Part shown: positions 17,905-28,526 of the stretch, in pieces
How the letters are laid out: every line of letters begins with the position of its first letter
How positions within the stretch are numbered: position 1 is the stretch's first letter
NCBI RefSeq assembly: GCF_008011855.1
Contig: NZ_VOUX01000004.1
Location: 62,001 to 126,000, forward strand
Length of the DNA stretch: 64,000 nucleotides
From: Serratia bockelmannii
GTDB lineage: Bacteria; Pseudomonadota; Gammaproteobacteria; Enterobacterales; Enterobacteriaceae
Direction: 5' to 3'
Position numbers and translations under genes: made by a program
Notes under the pieces: generated by a model
Database searches by the model: none
What the model saw: the letters and a program-made list of their open reading frames with translations, nothing else
What the model was told of the DNA's origin: nothing

Positions 17905-18069
17905 GTGGCTGAAGTTAGCGAACAGAGCGATGATTTTATGCAGACGTTTGATCACGTATTACTACCTTTTTGTGATTTGTATCACAAAATTCTACGCCGG
18001 GATGCGCCGCAGTTCAAGCTGTTGCGCCGGCGCGGTGAGGAAATATCGGCGGGTTGGTGCCGCCGATGA
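17905..18069 (+). CDS. Candidate small protein, 54 residues, GTG start
   Basis: An open frame from GTG 17905 to TGA 18067, with AAAGGGG at 17894-17900 at good spacing. The product starts (M)[18 protein letters not shown], continues [17 protein letters not shown] and ends [17 protein letters not shown]. It has an acidic amphipathic N-terminus and a basic C-terminus, with no signal peptide or membrane segment. I do not recognise it. GC at third positions is lower than in neighbours, so it may be young, transferred, a remnant, or chance. The CRP-like palindrome at 17968-17989 lies inside it, which could instead mean that this is a control region. Confidence 0.4.
   Translation: MAEVSEQSDDFMQTFDHVLLPFCDLYHKILRRDAPQFKLLRRRGEEISAGWCRR
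17968..17989. promoter_or_regulatory. Perfect CRP-type palindrome upstream of ycaR-kdsB
   Basis: Nine-base arms TTTTGTGAT and ATCACAAAA around TTGT give TGTGA-N6-TCACA, the exact cAMP-CRP core. The centre is about 160 bases before the ycaR ATG. A plausible -10, TATGCT, lies at 18089-18094, far for a simple class I/II site. CRP binding is inferred from the match. It also codes part of the candidate small ORF. Confidence 0.55.
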
Positions 18070-18140
18070 TTAACCTGAGGCCGGGCGTTATGCTATCCTC
18101 ACTGCCTTTCCCAGATGACCAATCCCCTTGCGGAGGATGC

Positions 18141-18323
18141 ATGGACCACCGTTTACTCGAAATCGTTGCCTGCCCGGTATGCAACGGCAAACTCTATTTC
18201 AATAAAGAAAACCAGGAGCTGGTGTGCAAAGCGGACGGGTTGGCTTACCCGCTGCGCGACGGCATCCCGGTGCTGTTGGAAAATGAAGCGCGTGCGCTGT
18301 CGCTGGATGAGAAGCACGCATGA
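18141..18323 (+). CDS. ycaR: Trm112/UPF0434-family small zinc-ribbon-like protein YcaR
   Basis: 60 residues: [30 protein letters not shown] and then [13 protein letters not shown]. The CPVC pair and the later Cys suggest a partial zinc ribbon of the Trm112 type. E. coli YcaR is nearly identical and its function is not established. ATG 18141 has GGAGG at 18132-18136. An open frame extending up to 18054 lacks a comparable site. The last 4 bases overlap the kdsB start (ATGA), so the two are translationally coupled. Confidence 0.93.
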   Translation: MDHRLLEIVACPVCNGKLYFNKENQELVCKADGLAYPLRDGIPVLLENEARALSLDEKHA

Positions 18324-19069
18324 GTTTTATCGCTATTATTCCCGCCCGCTACGCCTCAACCCGTTTGCCGGGCAAACCGCTGGCCGATATTCACGGCAAG
18401 CCGATGGTGGTGCACGTGATGGAGCGTGCCCGTGAGTCCGGCGCCAGCCGCGTCATCGTGGCGACCGATCATCCTGAAGTCGCCAAAGCGGTGGAAGCCG
18501 CCGGCGGCGAAGTGTGCATGACCAGCCCGGATCACCATTCCGGCACCGAGCGTCTGGCGGAAGTGATCGCGCACTACGGCTTTGCCGACGACCAGATCAT
18601 CGTTAACGTGCAGGGCGACGAACCGCTGATCCCACCGGTGATCGTGCGTCAGGTCGCAGAGAATCTGGCGGGCAGCCAGGCCGGCATGGCGACGTTGGCA
18701 GTGCCGATCGAGAGCGCGGAAGAGGCTTTCAACCCCAACGCGGTGAAGGTCGTAATGGACGCACAGGGCTACGCACTCTATTTCTCACGCGCCACCATTC
18801 CGTGGGATCGCGAACGTTTCGCTGCGTCGAAAGAGAGCATCGGCGACAGCCTGCTGCGTCACATCGGCATCTATGCGTACCGTGCCGGTTTCGTGCGCCG
18901 CTACGTCAGCTGGGCGCCGAGCCAACTGGAACAGATCGAGCTGTTGGAACAGCTGCGCGTGCTGTGGTACGGTGAAAAAATCCACGTGGCGGTCGCGAAA
19001 GCGATCCCGAGCGTGGGGGTCGATACGCCGGAAGATCTCCAGCGCGTGCGCGACAGCATTCAACCCTGA
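18320..19069 (+). CDS. kdsB: CMP-KDO synthetase (3-deoxy-manno-octulosonate cytidylyltransferase)
   Basis: 249 residues. It activates KDO with CTP to CMP-KDO for the lipopolysaccharide inner core. The N-terminal nucleotide-binding motif is [35 protein letters not shown] and [11 protein letters not shown] are further nucleotidyltransferase signatures, and [13 protein letters not shown] is conserved. The ATGA overlap with ycaR sets the start. It serves the same pathway as lpxK and msbA upstream, separated here by the accessory interval. Confidence 0.97.
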   Translation: MSFIAIIPARYASTRLPGKPLADIHGKPMVVHVMERARESGASRVIVATDHPEVAKAVEAAGGEVCMTSPDHHSGTERLAEVIAHYGFADDQIIVNVQGDEPLIPPVIVRQVAENLAGSQAGMATLAVPIESAEEAFNPNAVKVVMDAQGYALYFSRATIPWDRERFAASKESIGDSLLRHIGIYAYRAGFVRRYVSWAPSQLEQIELLEQLRVLWYGEKIHVAVAKAIPSVGVDTPEDLQRVRDSIQP

Positions 19070-19078
19070 GCCTGATTT

Positions 19079-19106
19079 CGTCGGCGCGGCGCGCAACGCG
19101 CCGACG
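19079..19106. repeat. Perfect 10-bp stem-loop after kdsB
   Basis: CGTCGGCGCG (19079-19088) pairs with CGCGCCGACG (19097-19106). No T-run follows. It lies 10 bases after the kdsB stop and may be a Rho-assisted end or mRNA stabiliser. Confidence 0.6.
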
Positions 19107-19219
19107 ATGTAATACCTCCCCTATTGATCCCCGTTTTGTTGATCTGCGTTGAAGAATTTTTCCGCTCACCGTTCGATGATGTTACGCATCCCCCCATATT
19201 AGCCTGAGGTGAATGCCTT

Positions 19220-20116
19220 ATGGAGCAGTTACGCGCAGAACTGAGCATTGTGCTGGGTGAGTCCATCAGCCGGCTGGAGCGGGTGAGCGAGCAGCCTTAT
19301 GCGCATATGTATTCGCTGTACGATCGGCAGGGCAACGCCATCCCGCTGATGGCGAAAAGTTTTATCTGTCAGGGTATTGCCCAACAGGAGGCGTATAAGT
19401 TGTCGATGTTGGCGCGCGACGGGGATATTCGCCTGCCGACGGTGTACGGCGTAGTGTGCACCCACCAGGCGCCGTATACGGAAATCCTGCTGATCGAACG
19501 CCTGCGCGGCGTGTCGGCCGAAGCGCCGACGCGTTCGCCGGATCGCTGGAACATGCTGATGGAGCAGATCGTTGACGGGGTATTGGCCTGGCACCGCATC
19601 GACAGTCACGGCAGCGTCGGCAGCGTTGACAGCACGCAGGAGAACGACTGGTTTTGTTGGTATCAACAGCGGGTTGAAGTGTTGTGGGCGACGGTGGTCA
19701 ATCTTACTACCCCGCAGTTGACCATGGCGGATCGGCGTTTGCTGTATCGCACGCGCGAAGCGCTGACTCATTTCTTCGTCGGCTTCGACGATCCCTGCGT
19801 CCTGGTGCACGGCAACCTGTCGCTGCGCAGTATGCTGAAAGATCCCAAAAGCGATCAACTGCTGGCGATGCTCAATCCCGGTGTGGTGCTGTGGGCGCCG
19901 CGCGAATACGATCTTTTCCGCCTTTGCGAGCCGGGCATGCCCAGCCAACTGCTGTTCAGCTATCTGCAGCGGGCGCCGGTCGCCGACGCTTTCCTTGCGC
20001 GGCGCTGGCTATACGTGGTGTGGGAAGCGGTAGGGCGTTTGATCCATACCGGCAAGCTGGAGCGGCGGCCGTTCGACTATGCGTCGCAACAGCTGCTGCC
20101 CTGGCTGGCCGGTTGA
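19220..20116 (+). CDS. ycbJ: YcbJ, kinase-fold (aminoglycoside-phosphotransferase-like) protein of unknown function
   Basis: 298 residues, close to E. coli YcbJ throughout. The fold is that of the protein-kinase/APH superfamily: MAKSF lysine near residue 50, LLIERLRGVSAE hinge, then VLVHGNLSLRSML in the place of the catalytic loop. The usual HxD Asp of that loop appears as Asn (HGN), as also recalled in E. coli YcbJ. Whether it is an active kinase is uncertain. GAGGTG at 19206-19211 precedes ATG 19220. It runs convergently into elyC with only 7 bases between stops. Confidence 0.9.
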   Translation: MEQLRAELSIVLGESISRLERVSEQPYAHMYSLYDRQGNAIPLMAKSFICQGIAQQEAYKLSMLARDGDIRLPTVYGVVCTHQAPYTEILLIERLRGVSAEAPTRSPDRWNMLMEQIVDGVLAWHRIDSHGSVGSVDSTQENDWFCWYQQRVEVLWATVVNLTTPQLTMADRRLLYRTREALTHFFVGFDDPCVLVHGNLSLRSMLKDPKSDQLLAMLNPGVVLWAPREYDLFRLCEPGMPSQLLFSYLQRAPVADAFLARRWLYVVWEAVGRLIHTGKLERRPFDYASQQLLPWLAG

Positions 20117-20123
20117 ACGGGTT

Positions 20124-20897
20124 TTACTCGGCGCCGGCGCTATCCGCGCCTTTCAGCCACTGCCACAGGCTGCCGAGCGTTTCATACCAGGCACGTTCGG
20201 TATGGCCGAGGAACATCGACGACGGTGTGGCGCGATCCCAGATATTCAGCGGCGAGTCGATCGCCAACTGGTTGGCCGGTGCTGGGATCGGGTGCAGGCC
20301 TTTAGCCTTGAAAAAACGCATGGCACGCGGCAGATGGTTGGCGGAGGTCACCAGAATGAACGGTTGCTCGCCGACCAACTTGGCGACCTGAGCGGCTTCT
20401 TCTTCGGTATCGCGCGGTTCCCTCAAAATCACCATATCGCTGCGCGGCACGCCCAGGCTTTCGGCTACCAGCGCCGCCGTGGCGGCGTTGCTTTGCATGC
20501 GTCCGGCGGACGCGCCGGTAAACACCATCCTGGCGCCGGGATGCGCAAGGTAGAGCCGCACGCCTTCCGTCACGCGCGGCAGACTGTTGCCGAGCAGGTT
20601 CGAGCTAGGTGCCCAGTCGGGATTGTAGGTATAGCCCCCGCCCAACACCACGATGTAGCTGACCGGATCGTTGCCGCGATAAGTCTGGTATTCGGCTTCG
20701 ATCGGCCGCAGCAGTCGGTCGGCCACCGGTTGCAGGCTGAAAAGCAGTAAAAACAGCCAGCTCAGCGTGAAAATCGTCTTACCGCTTTTTTGCCAACGGG
20801 TGAACCACAGCAGTAACAGCGCCAGCCCCATCAGCAGCATCAACAGCGGTAGCGGCATCAGCAGGGCGCCAAAGAACTTTTTCAGGTTGAACAGCAT
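20124..20897 (-). CDS. elyC: Envelope biogenesis factor ElyC (DUF218)
   Basis: 257 residues, inner-membrane protein with two N-terminal helices (LLMPLPLLMLLMGLALLLL and TIFTLSWLFLLLFSLQPVA), then a DUF218 domain: YIVVLGGGYTYNPDWAPSS, RVTEGVRLYLAHPGARMVFTG, DTEEEAAQ, ILVTSANHLPRAMRFF. In E. coli loss of elyC blocks peptidoglycan assembly at low temperature, with an effect on undecaprenyl-phosphate metabolism. The protein is colinear with the E. coli one. Divergent from cmoM. Confidence 0.94.
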   Translation of the reverse strand: MLFNLKKFFGALLMPLPLLMLLMGLALLLLWFTRWQKSGKTIFTLSWLFLLLFSLQPVADRLLRPIEAEYQTYRGNDPVSYIVVLGGGYTYNPDWAPSSNLLGNSLPRVTEGVRLYLAHPGARMVFTGASAGRMQSNAATAALVAESLGVPRSDMVILREPRDTEEEAAQVAKLVGEQPFILVTSANHLPRAMRFFKAKGLHPIPAPANQLAIDSPLNIWDRATPSSMFLGHTERAWYETLGSLWQWLKGADSAGAE

Positions 20898-21048
20898 CGA
20901 AAATCAGATCCTTTTGGGTGAAAAAGCGGCATCCAGGCATAAACAGGCCGCAAGAAGATACATTCTAAGCCAGTCTGTGCCAAAATAGCAGGTTTGAATG
21001 GGCGTGCGCTTTGCCGCCGCAAGAATGAGATCAGCGGAGCCGTTGTCC

Positions 21049-21834
21049 ATGCAGGATCGCAATTTTGACGATATTGCTGAAAAATTTGCGCGTAATATTT
21101 ACGGCACCACGAAAGGAAAAATCCGCCAGGCGGTGGTTTGGCAGGATCTGACCGGGCTGCTGGCGCAGTTGCCGCAGCGGCCGCTGCGCATCCTTGACGC
21201 CGGGGGCGGGGAAGGCCATATGGCCTGCCAACTGGCAGAATTAGGACATCAGGTGTTGTTGTGCGATCTTTCTGGTGAGATGATCCAGCGCGCCGCGCAG
21301 CTGGCGGAGCAGAAAGGTGTGAGCCAGAACATGCAATTCGTACAAAGTTCTGCGCAGGATATCGCTCAACATTTGGAACAGCCGGTTGATCTGATATTGT
21401 TTCATGCAGTGCTTGAATGGATCGCCGAACCCGAAGCGGCACTGCAGGCATTGTGCGACTGTCTGACGCCGGGTGGCGCGCTGTCGCTGATGTTCTTCAA
21501 CGCTAACGGTCTCTTGATGCGTAACGTGGTGTTGGGTAATTTCCAACTGGTGGATCCCGAAGTCAGACGGCGCCGCAAGCGTTCGCTGTCGCCACAATAT
21601 CCGCACGATCCGCTATTGGTCTACGGCTGGCTGGAACAGCTGGGCATGCGCATCAGCGGCAAAACCGGCGTGCGGGTGTTTCACGACTACCTGCAGAGCA
21701 GACAGCTGCAAACACAAAAATTTGAAGAGTTACTGGCGCTTGAACAGCACTATTGCCGGCAGGAGCCGTACGTGAGTTTGGGGCGCTATATTCACGTCAT
21801 GGCGCATAAACCAAACCTGAAGGACGAACTATGA
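21049..21834 (+). CDS. cmoM: tRNA 5-carboxymethoxyuridine methyltransferase CmoM (SmtA)
   Basis: 261 residues, the E. coli length. It methylates the carboxyl of cmo5U34 in tRNAs to mcmo5U with S-adenosylmethionine. ATG 21049 gives [23 protein letters not shown], and GGAG lies at 21035-21038. A longer frame from 20998 has no support. SAM motif I is [13 protein letters not shown], followed by [11 protein letters not shown] and [12 protein letters not shown]. It heads the cmoM-mukF-mukE-mukB transcription unit, and its stop overlaps the mukF ATG. Confidence 0.96.
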   Translation: MQDRNFDDIAEKFARNIYGTTKGKIRQAVVWQDLTGLLAQLPQRPLRILDAGGGEGHMACQLAELGHQVLLCDLSGEMIQRAAQLAEQKGVSQNMQFVQSSAQDIAQHLEQPVDLILFHAVLEWIAEPEAALQALCDCLTPGGALSLMFFNANGLLMRNVVLGNFQLVDPEVRRRRKRSLSPQYPHDPLLVYGWLEQLGMRISGKTGVRVFHDYLQSRQLQTQKFEELLALEQHYCRQEPYVSLGRYIHVMAHKPNLKDEL

Positions 21835-23153
21835 GTGAATTTTCCCAGACAGTACCCGAACTGGTCGCCTGGGCACGGAAAAATGATTTCTCTATTTCGC
21901 TCCCTACGGAGCGTCTCGCATTTCTGCTCGCCATCGCCACCCTGAACGGCGAACGGCTGGACGGCGAGATGAGCGAAGGTGAGCTGGTTGATGCATTTCG
22001 CCATGTCAGCAAGGGTTTTGAACAGACGCATGAAACGGTGGCGATGCGCGCCAACAATGCGATCAACGACATGGTGCGCCAGCGCCTGTTGAACCGCTTT
22101 ACCAGCGAATTGGCGGACGGCAACGCGATTTACCGCCTGACGCCGTTGGGTATCGGCATTACCGATTACTATATTCGCCAACGCGAATTCTCCACGCTGC
22201 GCCTGTCGATGCAGCTGTCGATCGTGGCGCAGGAACTCAAACGCGCCGCCGATGCCGCCGACGAGGGCGGCGACGATTTCCATTGGCATCGCAACGTGTT
22301 CGCGCCGTTGAAATATTCGGTGGCGGAAATCTTCGACAGCATCGACATGACGCAACGTGTGATGGACGAGCAGCAGCAGAGCGTGAAAAACGACATCGCG
22401 GCGCTGCTGAGCAAAGACTGGCGGGCGGCGATCTCCAGCTGCGAAATGCTGCTGTCGGAAACCTCGGGCACCCTGCGCGAACTGCAGGATACGCTGGATG
22501 CGGCGGGCGACAAGCTGCAGGCCAATCTGCTGCGCATCCAGGACGCAACCCTCGGCAACGTGGAGCTCGGCTTCGTCGACAAGCTGGTGTTCGATCTGCA
22601 GAGCAAGCTGGATCGCATCATCAGCTGGGGTCAGCAGGCGATCGACCTGTGGATCGGCTACGATCGCCACGTACATAAATTTATCCGTACCGCTATCGAT
22701 ATGGATAAAAACCGCGTGTTCGCCCAACGCTTGCGCCAGTCGGTGCAAACCTATTTCGACCACCCTTGGGCGCTGACCCATGCCAATGCCGATCGTCTGC
22801 TGGACATGCGCGACGAAGAACTGGCGCTGCGCAGCGAGGAAGTGACCGGGGAACTGCCGCCGGATCTGGAGTTCGAAGAGTTCAGCGAAATTCGCGAACA
22901 GCTGGCGGCGATGATCGAAGAGGCGCTGAAGGTGTACCAGGAACAGCAGATGCCGCTCAATCTTGCAGCGGTGATGCGCGATTACCTGGCGCAATATCCG
23001 CGTGCGCGTCATTTCGACGTGGCACGTTTAGTGGTCGACCAGGCAGTGCGCCTCGGTGTGGCTGAAGCAGATTTCTCAGGGTTGCCGGCGGAATGGCAGG
23101 CAATCAATGATTACGGAGCCAAGGTCCAGGCCCATGTCATCGACAAATATTGA
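21831..23153 (+). CDS. mukF: Chromosome partition protein MukF (kleisin)
   Basis: 440 residues, standard length. MukF is the kleisin of the MukBEF condensin. It has an N-terminal winged-helix dimerisation domain ([31 protein letters not shown]), a middle helical region that binds the MukB neck, and a C-terminal winged helix that binds the MukB head. It binds MukE through its central linker. It overlaps cmoM by 4 bases, and mukE overlaps its end by 20 bases. Confidence 0.97.
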   Translation: MSEFSQTVPELVAWARKNDFSISLPTERLAFLLAIATLNGERLDGEMSEGELVDAFRHVSKGFEQTHETVAMRANNAINDMVRQRLLNRFTSELADGNAIYRLTPLGIGITDYYIRQREFSTLRLSMQLSIVAQELKRAADAADEGGDDFHWHRNVFAPLKYSVAEIFDSIDMTQRVMDEQQQSVKNDIAALLSKDWRAAISSCEMLLSETSGTLRELQDTLDAAGDKLQANLLRIQDATLGNVELGFVDKLVFDLQSKLDRIISWGQQAIDLWIGYDRHVHKFIRTAIDMDKNRVFAQRLRQSVQTYFDHPWALTHANADRLLDMRDEELALRSEEVTGELPPDLEFEEFSEIREQLAAMIEEALKVYQEQQMPLNLAAVMRDYLAQYPRARHFDVARLVVDQAVRLGVAEADFSGLPAEWQAINDYGAKVQAHVIDKY

Positions 23154-23862
23154 ACAAGTAATGCCAGTCAAGCTGGCCAAGGCGCTGTCCAACTCGCTGT
23201 TCCCGGCGCTGGATAGCCAACTGCGCGCGGGTCGTCACATCGGTATCGATGAACTGGACAACCACGCCTTTTTAATGGATTTCCAGGATGAGCTGGAAGA
23301 ATTTTACAACCGTTACAGCGTCGAGCTGATTCGGGCGCCGGAAGGTTTCTTCTATTTGCGCCCGCGCTCCACCACGCTGATCCCGCGTTCGGTGCTGTCC
23401 GAGCTGGATATGATGGTCGGCAAGATCTTGTGCTACCTGTATCTCAGCCCCGAGCGCCTGGCGCACGAAGGCATTTTCAGCCATCAGGAGCTGTACGACG
23501 AGCTGCTGAGCCTGGCGGATGAGAACAAGCTGCTGAAGTTCGTCAACCAGCGCTCCACCGGTTCGGATCTCGATCGGCAGAAGCTGCACGAGAAGGTGCG
23601 CACCTCGCTGAACCGCCTGCGCCGCCTCGGCATGGTCTATTTCATGGGCAATGACAGCAGCAAGTTCCGCATTACCGAGGCGGTGTTCCGCTTCGGCGCC
23701 GACGTGCGCAGCGGCGACGATCCGCGTGAAGCGCAGCTGCGCATGATTCGCGACGGCGAGGCGATGCCGGTTGAAACCAGCCTGTCGCTGAACGATGAGA
23801 ATGACGCTGAGGATCAGCAGGTTGATAACGCTCCTGACGGTGCAGAGGATGAACAGGAATGA
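23134..23862 (+). CDS. mukE: Chromosome partition protein MukE
   Basis: 242 residues from ATG 23134 ([18 protein letters not shown]), with AAGG at 23121-23124. A second ATG at 23161 has no ribosome site, and an upstream frame from 23056 is only the overlap with mukF. Two winged-helix domains form the dimer that binds the MukF linker. The core [21 protein letters not shown] is as in E. coli. The acidic tail [23 protein letters not shown] is typical though longer than in E. coli. The end overlaps mukB by 4 bases. Confidence 0.96.
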   Translation: MSSTNIEQVMPVKLAKALSNSLFPALDSQLRAGRHIGIDELDNHAFLMDFQDELEEFYNRYSVELIRAPEGFFYLRPRSTTLIPRSVLSELDMMVGKILCYLYLSPERLAHEGIFSHQELYDELLSLADENKLLKFVNQRSTGSDLDRQKLHEKVRTSLNRLRRLGMVYFMGNDSSKFRITEAVFRFGADVRSGDDPREAQLRMIRDGEAMPVETSLSLNDENDAEDQQVDNAPDGAEDEQE

Positions 23863-26800
23863 TTGAACGCGGTAAATTTCGCTCGCTGACGCTGGTTAAC
23901 TGGAACGGTTTCTTCGCCCGTACCTTTGATCTGGATGAGCTGGTGACCACGCTGTCCGGCGGTAACGGGGCGGGGAAGTCCACCACAATGGCGGCCTTCG
24001 TCACCGCACTGATCCCCGACCTGACGCTGCTGCACTTCCGTAACACCACCGAAGCGGGCGCCACCAGCGGTTCGCGCGACAAAGGCTTGCACGGCAAGCT
24101 GCGTGCCGGCGTGTGTTACTCCACCCTCGACGTCGTCAACTCGCGCCACCAGCGCGTGGTGGTCGGTGTGCGCCTGCAGCAGGTGGCAGGGCGCGATCGT
24201 AAGGTCGACATCAAACCTTTCACCATCCAGGGCCTGCCGACCGCGGTACAGCCGACCGAACTGCTGACCCAGACCGTGGGCGATCGCCAGGCGCGCGTGC
24301 TGTCGCTGCAAGAGCTGAAAGAGCGCGTGGAAGAGATGGAGGGCGTGCAGTTCAAGCAGTTCAACTCCATCACCGATTACCACTCGCTGATGTTCGATCT
24401 GGGCGTGATCCCGAAACGCCTGCGTTCGTCCGCCGATCGCAGCAAATTCTACCGTCTGATTGAAGCGTCGCTGTACGGTGGTATCTCCAGCGCCATCACC
24501 CGCTCGCTGCGCGATTACCTGCTGCCGGAAAACAGCGGCGTGCGCAAGGCGTTCCAGGACATGGAAGCGGCGCTGCGCGAAAACCGCATGACGCTGGAAG
24601 CGATCCGCGTCACCCAGTCGGATCGCGACCTGTTCAAGCATTTGATCTCCGAGGCCACCTCCTATGTGGCGGCGGACTATATGCGCCACGCCAACGAACG
24701 CCGCATCCATCTGGACGGCGCGCTGGCGCTGCGCAGCGATCTGTTGGGCAGCCGCAAGCAGCTGGCCGCCGAACAGTATCGCCATGTGGAAATGGCGCGC
24801 GAGCTGAGCGAACAGAGCGGCGCCGAATCCGATCTGGAAACCGATTACCAGGCCGCCAGCGACCACCTGAATCTGGTGCAGACGGCGATGCGTCAGCAGG
24901 AGAAGATCGAACGCTATGAAGCCGATCTGGAAGAGCTGACCTACCGTCTGGAAGAGCAGAACGAAGTGGTGGCCGAGGCGAGCGAGCAGCAGGCCGAAAA
25001 CGAGGCGCGCGCCGAAGCGGCCGAGCTGGAAGTGGACGAACTGAAGAGCCAGTTGGCCGACTACCAGCAGGCGCTCGACGTGCAGCAGACCCGTGCCATT
25101 CAGTACCAACAGGCGCTGCAGGCATTGGAGCGCGCGCGCGCGCTGTGCCAACTGCCGGATCTGACCGCCGACAACGCCGAACAGTGGCTAGACACCTTCC
25201 AGGCCCGCGAGCAGGAAGCGACCGAAGCGTTGCTGATGCTGGAACAGAAGCTGAGCGTGGCCGACGCCGCGCACGGCCAGTTCGAGCAGGCCTATCAGCT
25301 GGTGGGTAAAATCGCCGGCCAGGTCAGCCGCAGCGAAGCCTGGCAGTGCGCGCGCGAATTGCTGCGCGACTGGCCTTCGCAGCAACACCTCGCCGAGCGC
25401 GTTCAGCCGCTGCGTTTGCGCCTGAGCGAACTGGAACAGCGCCTGCGCTCGCAGCAGGACGCCGAACGCCTGCTGAACGAATTTTGCAAACGCCATGGCC
25501 AAGAGTACCAGCCGGACGATCTCGACATGCTGCAGCAGGAGCTGGAAGAGCGCCTGGAAGCGCTGTCGCAGAATGTCAGCGAAGCCGGTGAACGCCGTAT
25601 GGAGATGCGCCAGGAACTGGAGCAGATCCAGCAGCGCATCCGTGAGCTGACGGCGCGTGCCCCGGTGTGGCTGGCGGCGCAGGACGCCCTGGGCCAGCTC
25701 AGCGATCAGAGCGGAGAGCCGCTGGAAAACAGCCAGCAGGTGACCGAATACATGCAGCAGCTGCTGGAGCGCGAGCGTGAAACCACCGTCGAGCGCGACG
25801 AAGTGGCGGCCCGCAAACGTGAAGTGGAAGCGCAGATCGAACGTCTCAGCCAGCCGGGCGGCGCGGAAGATCAACGCCTGGTCACGCTGGCCGAACGTTT
25901 CGGCGGCGTGCTGCTGTCGGAAATTTACGATGATGTCACCATCGACGACGCGCCTTACTTCTCGGCGCTGTACGGCCCTTCGCGCCACGCCATCGTGGTG
26001 CCGGATCTGTCGCTGGTGCGCGAAATGCTGGAAGGGCTGGAAGATTGCCCGGAAGATCTTTACCTGATCGAAGGGGATCCGCAGTCGTTCGATGACAGCG
26101 TGTTCGCCGTCGAAGAGCAGGACAAAGCGGTGGTGGTGAAGATCGCCGATCGCCAGTGGCGTTATTCTCGTTATCCGGAAGTGCCGTTGTTCGGCCGCGC
26201 GGCGCGCGAAAACCGTCTGGAAGTGCTGCATGCCGAGCGTGAAACGCTGGCGGAGCGTTACGCCACGTTGTCGTTCGACGTGCAGAAAACCCAGCGTTCA
26301 CACCAGGCCTTCAGCCGCTTTATCGGCACTCATCTGGCGGTGGCGTTCGACGCTGACCCGGAAGCGGAGATCCGCGGTTTGAGCGCCCGCCGTGGCGAAA
26401 TCGAACGCGCGCTGAACAATCACGAAGCGCAGAACCAGCAGCAGCGTCAGCAGTACGATCAGGCCAAAGAGGGCATTTCCGCGCTCAACCGCCTGATGCC
26501 GCTGGTATCGTTGCTGAACGATGAAACGCTGCAGGATCGCGTCGACGAGATCCGCGAAGAGCTGGAAGAGGCGCAGGACGCCGCGCGTCATATTCAGCAG
26601 CACGGCGTGTCGCTGACCAAGCTGGAGCCGCTGCTGTCGGTGCTGCAGAGCGATCCGCAGCAGCATGAACAGCTGCAACAGGACTACGCGCAGGCGCAAA
26701 GCGTGCAGCGCCAGGCCAAACAGCAGGCGTTCGCGCTGACGGAAGTGGTGCAGCGCCGCGCGCATTTCAGCTATACCGACTCCGCCGGCATGCAGAATGC

Positions 26801-28307
26801 CAACAACGATCTCAACGACAAACTGCGTCAGCGCCTGGAGCAGGCGGAAGCCGAACGCGCCCGTGCCCGTGAACAGCTGCGTCAGTATCAAACCCAGTTC
26901 ACCCAGTACAGCCAGGTGCTGGCCTCGCTGAAAAGTTCGTATGACGCCAAGCGCGACATGCTGAAAGAGCTGAGCCAGGAGCTGGTGGATATCGGCGTGC
27001 AGGCCGACGCCAACGCCGAAGCGCGTGCGCGCCAGCGCCGCGACGAGCTGCATACGGCGTTGAGCAACAACCGTGCTCGTCGCAATCAGTTGGAGAAACA
27101 GCTGACCTTCTGCGAAGCCGAAATGGATGGCCTGCAGAAGAAACTGCGCAAGCTGGAACGCGACTATCATCAGCTGCGCGAGCAGGTGGTGACCGCCAAG
27201 GCGGGCTGGTGCGCGGTGATGCGTCTGGTGAAAGACAATGGCGTGGAACGCCGCCTGCATCGCCGCGAGCTGGCGTATATGGATGGCGACGAGCTGCGTT
27301 CGATGTCGGATAAGGCGCTCGGTGCGCTGCGTCTGGCCGTGGCGGACAACGAACACCTGCGAGACGTGCTGCGCCTGTCGGAAGATCCGAAGCGGCCGGA
27401 GCGCAAGATTCAGTTCTATATCGCGGTGTACCAACACCTGCGCGAGCGTATCCGCCAGGACATCATTCGCACCGACGATCCGGTCGAGGCCATCGAGCAG
27501 ATGGAGATCGAGCTGGGCCGTCTAACCGAAGAGCTGACCGCGCGCGAGCAGAAGCTGGCGATCAGTTCGAAAAGCGTGGCCAACATCATTCGCAAAACCA
27601 TTCAGCGCGAACAGAACCGTATTCGCATGCTGAACCAGGGGCTGCAGGCCGTTTCCTTCGGCCAGGTGAAGAGCGTGCGCCTGAACGTCAATGTGCGAGA
27701 AGCGCACGCCACCCTGTTGGACGTGCTCTCTGAGCAACAGGAACAACATCAGGATCTGTTTAACAGTAACCGCCTGACCTTCTCCGAAGCGTTGGCCAAG
27801 CTTTACCAGCGCCTGAATCCGCAGATCGACATGGGGCAGCGCACGCCACAGACCATCGGCGAGGAGTTGCTGGACTACCGCAACTATCTGGAGATGGAAG
27901 TGGAAGTGTACCGTGGCTCCGACGGCTGGCTGCGTGCGGAAAGCGGCGCGTTGTCGACCGGTGAAGCCATCGGTACCGGGATGTCAATTCTGGTGATGGT
28001 GGTACAGAGCTGGGAAGAAGAGTCCCGCCGTCTGCGCGGCAAAGACATCTCGCCGTGTCGCCTGCTGTTCCTCGATGAAGCGGCGCGTCTGGATGCCAAG
28101 TCGATCGCCACGCTGTTCGAACTGTGCGACCGTTTGGAGATGCAGCTTATCATTGCGGCGCCGGAAAACATCAGTCCAGAGAAGGGCACCACCTATAAAC
28201 TGGTGCGTAAGGTGTTCCAGAACCACGAGCATGTGCACGTGGTGGGGTTGCGCGGTTTTGCCGGCGAGCCGCCGGCGCTGGGCACTGCGTCGGTTGAAAC
28301 GCAGTAA
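23859..28307 (+). CDS. mukB: Chromosome partition protein MukB (SMC-like ATPase)
   Basis: 1482 residues (E. coli 1486). It is the motor of the MukBEF complex that compacts and segregates the chromosome. Walker A is GGNGAGKST at 34-42. A long coiled-coil follows (about 290-650), then the hinge (about 650-780, around [20 protein letters not shown]), a returning coil, and the C-terminal ATPase half with signature [16 protein letters not shown] and Walker [12 protein letters not shown]. The heptad regions are rich in Glu, Gln and Arg. The hinge in the relatives binds topoisomerase IV. A strong terminator closes the operon. Confidence 0.98.
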   Translation: MIERGKFRSLTLVNWNGFFARTFDLDELVTTLSGGNGAGKSTTMAAFVTALIPDLTLLHFRNTTEAGATSGSRDKGLHGKLRAGVCYSTLDVVNSRHQRVVVGVRLQQVAGRDRKVDIKPFTIQGLPTAVQPTELLTQTVGDRQARVLSLQELKERVEEMEGVQFKQFNSITDYHSLMFDLGVIPKRLRSSADRSKFYRLIEASLYGGISSAITRSLRDYLLPENSGVRKAFQDMEAALRENRMTLEAIRVTQSDRDLFKHLISEATSYVAADYMRHANERRIHLDGALALRSDLLGSRKQLAAEQYRHVEMARELSEQSGAESDLETDYQAASDHLNLVQTAMRQQEKIERYEADLEELTYRLEEQNEVVAEASEQQAENEARAEAAELEVDELKSQLADYQQALDVQQTRAIQYQQALQALERARALCQLPDLTADNAEQWLDTFQAREQEATEALLMLEQKLSVADAAHGQFEQAYQLVGKIAGQVSRSEAWQCARELLRDWPSQQHLAERVQPLRLRLSELEQRLRSQQDAERLLNEFCKRHGQEYQPDDLDMLQQELEERLEALSQNVSEAGERRMEMRQELEQIQQRIRELTARAPVWLAAQDALGQLSDQSGEPLENSQQVTEYMQQLLERERETTVERDEVAARKREVEAQIERLSQPGGAEDQRLVTLAERFGGVLLSEIYDDVTIDDAPYFSALYGPSRHAIVVPDLSLVREMLEGLEDCPEDLYLIEGDPQSFDDSVFAVEEQDKAVVVKIADRQWRYSRYPEVPLFGRAARENRLEVLHAERETLAERYATLSFDVQKTQRSHQAFSRFIGTHLAVAFDADPEAEIRGLSARRGEIERALNNHEAQNQQQRQQYDQAKEGISALNRLMPLVSLLNDETLQDRVDEIREELEEAQDAARHIQQHGVSLTKLEPLLSVLQSDPQQHEQLQQDYAQAQSVQRQAKQQAFALTEVVQRRAHFSYTDSAGMQNANNDLNDKLRQRLEQAEAERARAREQLRQYQTQFTQYSQVLASLKSSYDAKRDMLKELSQELVDIGVQADANAEARARQRRDELHTALSNNRARRNQLEKQLTFCEAEMDGLQKKLRKLERDYHQLREQVVTAKAGWCAVMRLVKDNGVERRLHRRELAYMDGDELRSMSDKALGALRLAVADNEHLRDVLRLSEDPKRPERKIQFYIAVYQHLRERIRQDIIRTDDPVEAIEQMEIELGRLTEELTAREQKLAISSKSVANIIRKTIQREQNRIRMLNQGLQAVSFGQVKSVRLNVNVREAHATLLDVLSEQQEQHQDLFNSNRLTFSEALAKLYQRLNPQIDMGQRTPQTIGEELLDYRNYLEMEVEVYRGSDGWLRAESGALSTGEAIGTGMSILVMVVQSWEEESRRLRGKDISPCRLLFLDEAARLDAKSIATLFELCDRLEMQLIIAAPENISPEKGTTYKLVRKVFQNHEHVHVVGLRGFAGEPPALGTASVETQ

Positions 28308-28333
28308 GGTAGAAAAACGCCCTAAAAATCCGA

Positions 28334-28363
28334 AAATAGCCGCCGTAGGGTGGCTATTTTTTT
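28334..28363 (+). terminator. Intrinsic terminator after mukB
   Basis: Stem AAATAGCC/GGCTATTT (28334-28341, 28352-28359) followed by a T-run to 28363. Confidence 0.85.
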
Positions 28364-28526
28364 GTACGCGTGGATGATAGTCCTGCTTTTTTATCCGTTG
28401 AAAAGCGGTTAGTTTAATCAGATAAACAGTAATTCGACGCCCGCAGGGCGAAACGGCCTTTCTGTTTGTATACTGAAACTATATGCAGTTTTTGACGTTT
28501 TTTTGTGAGCATACAGGGGGCAAGGG

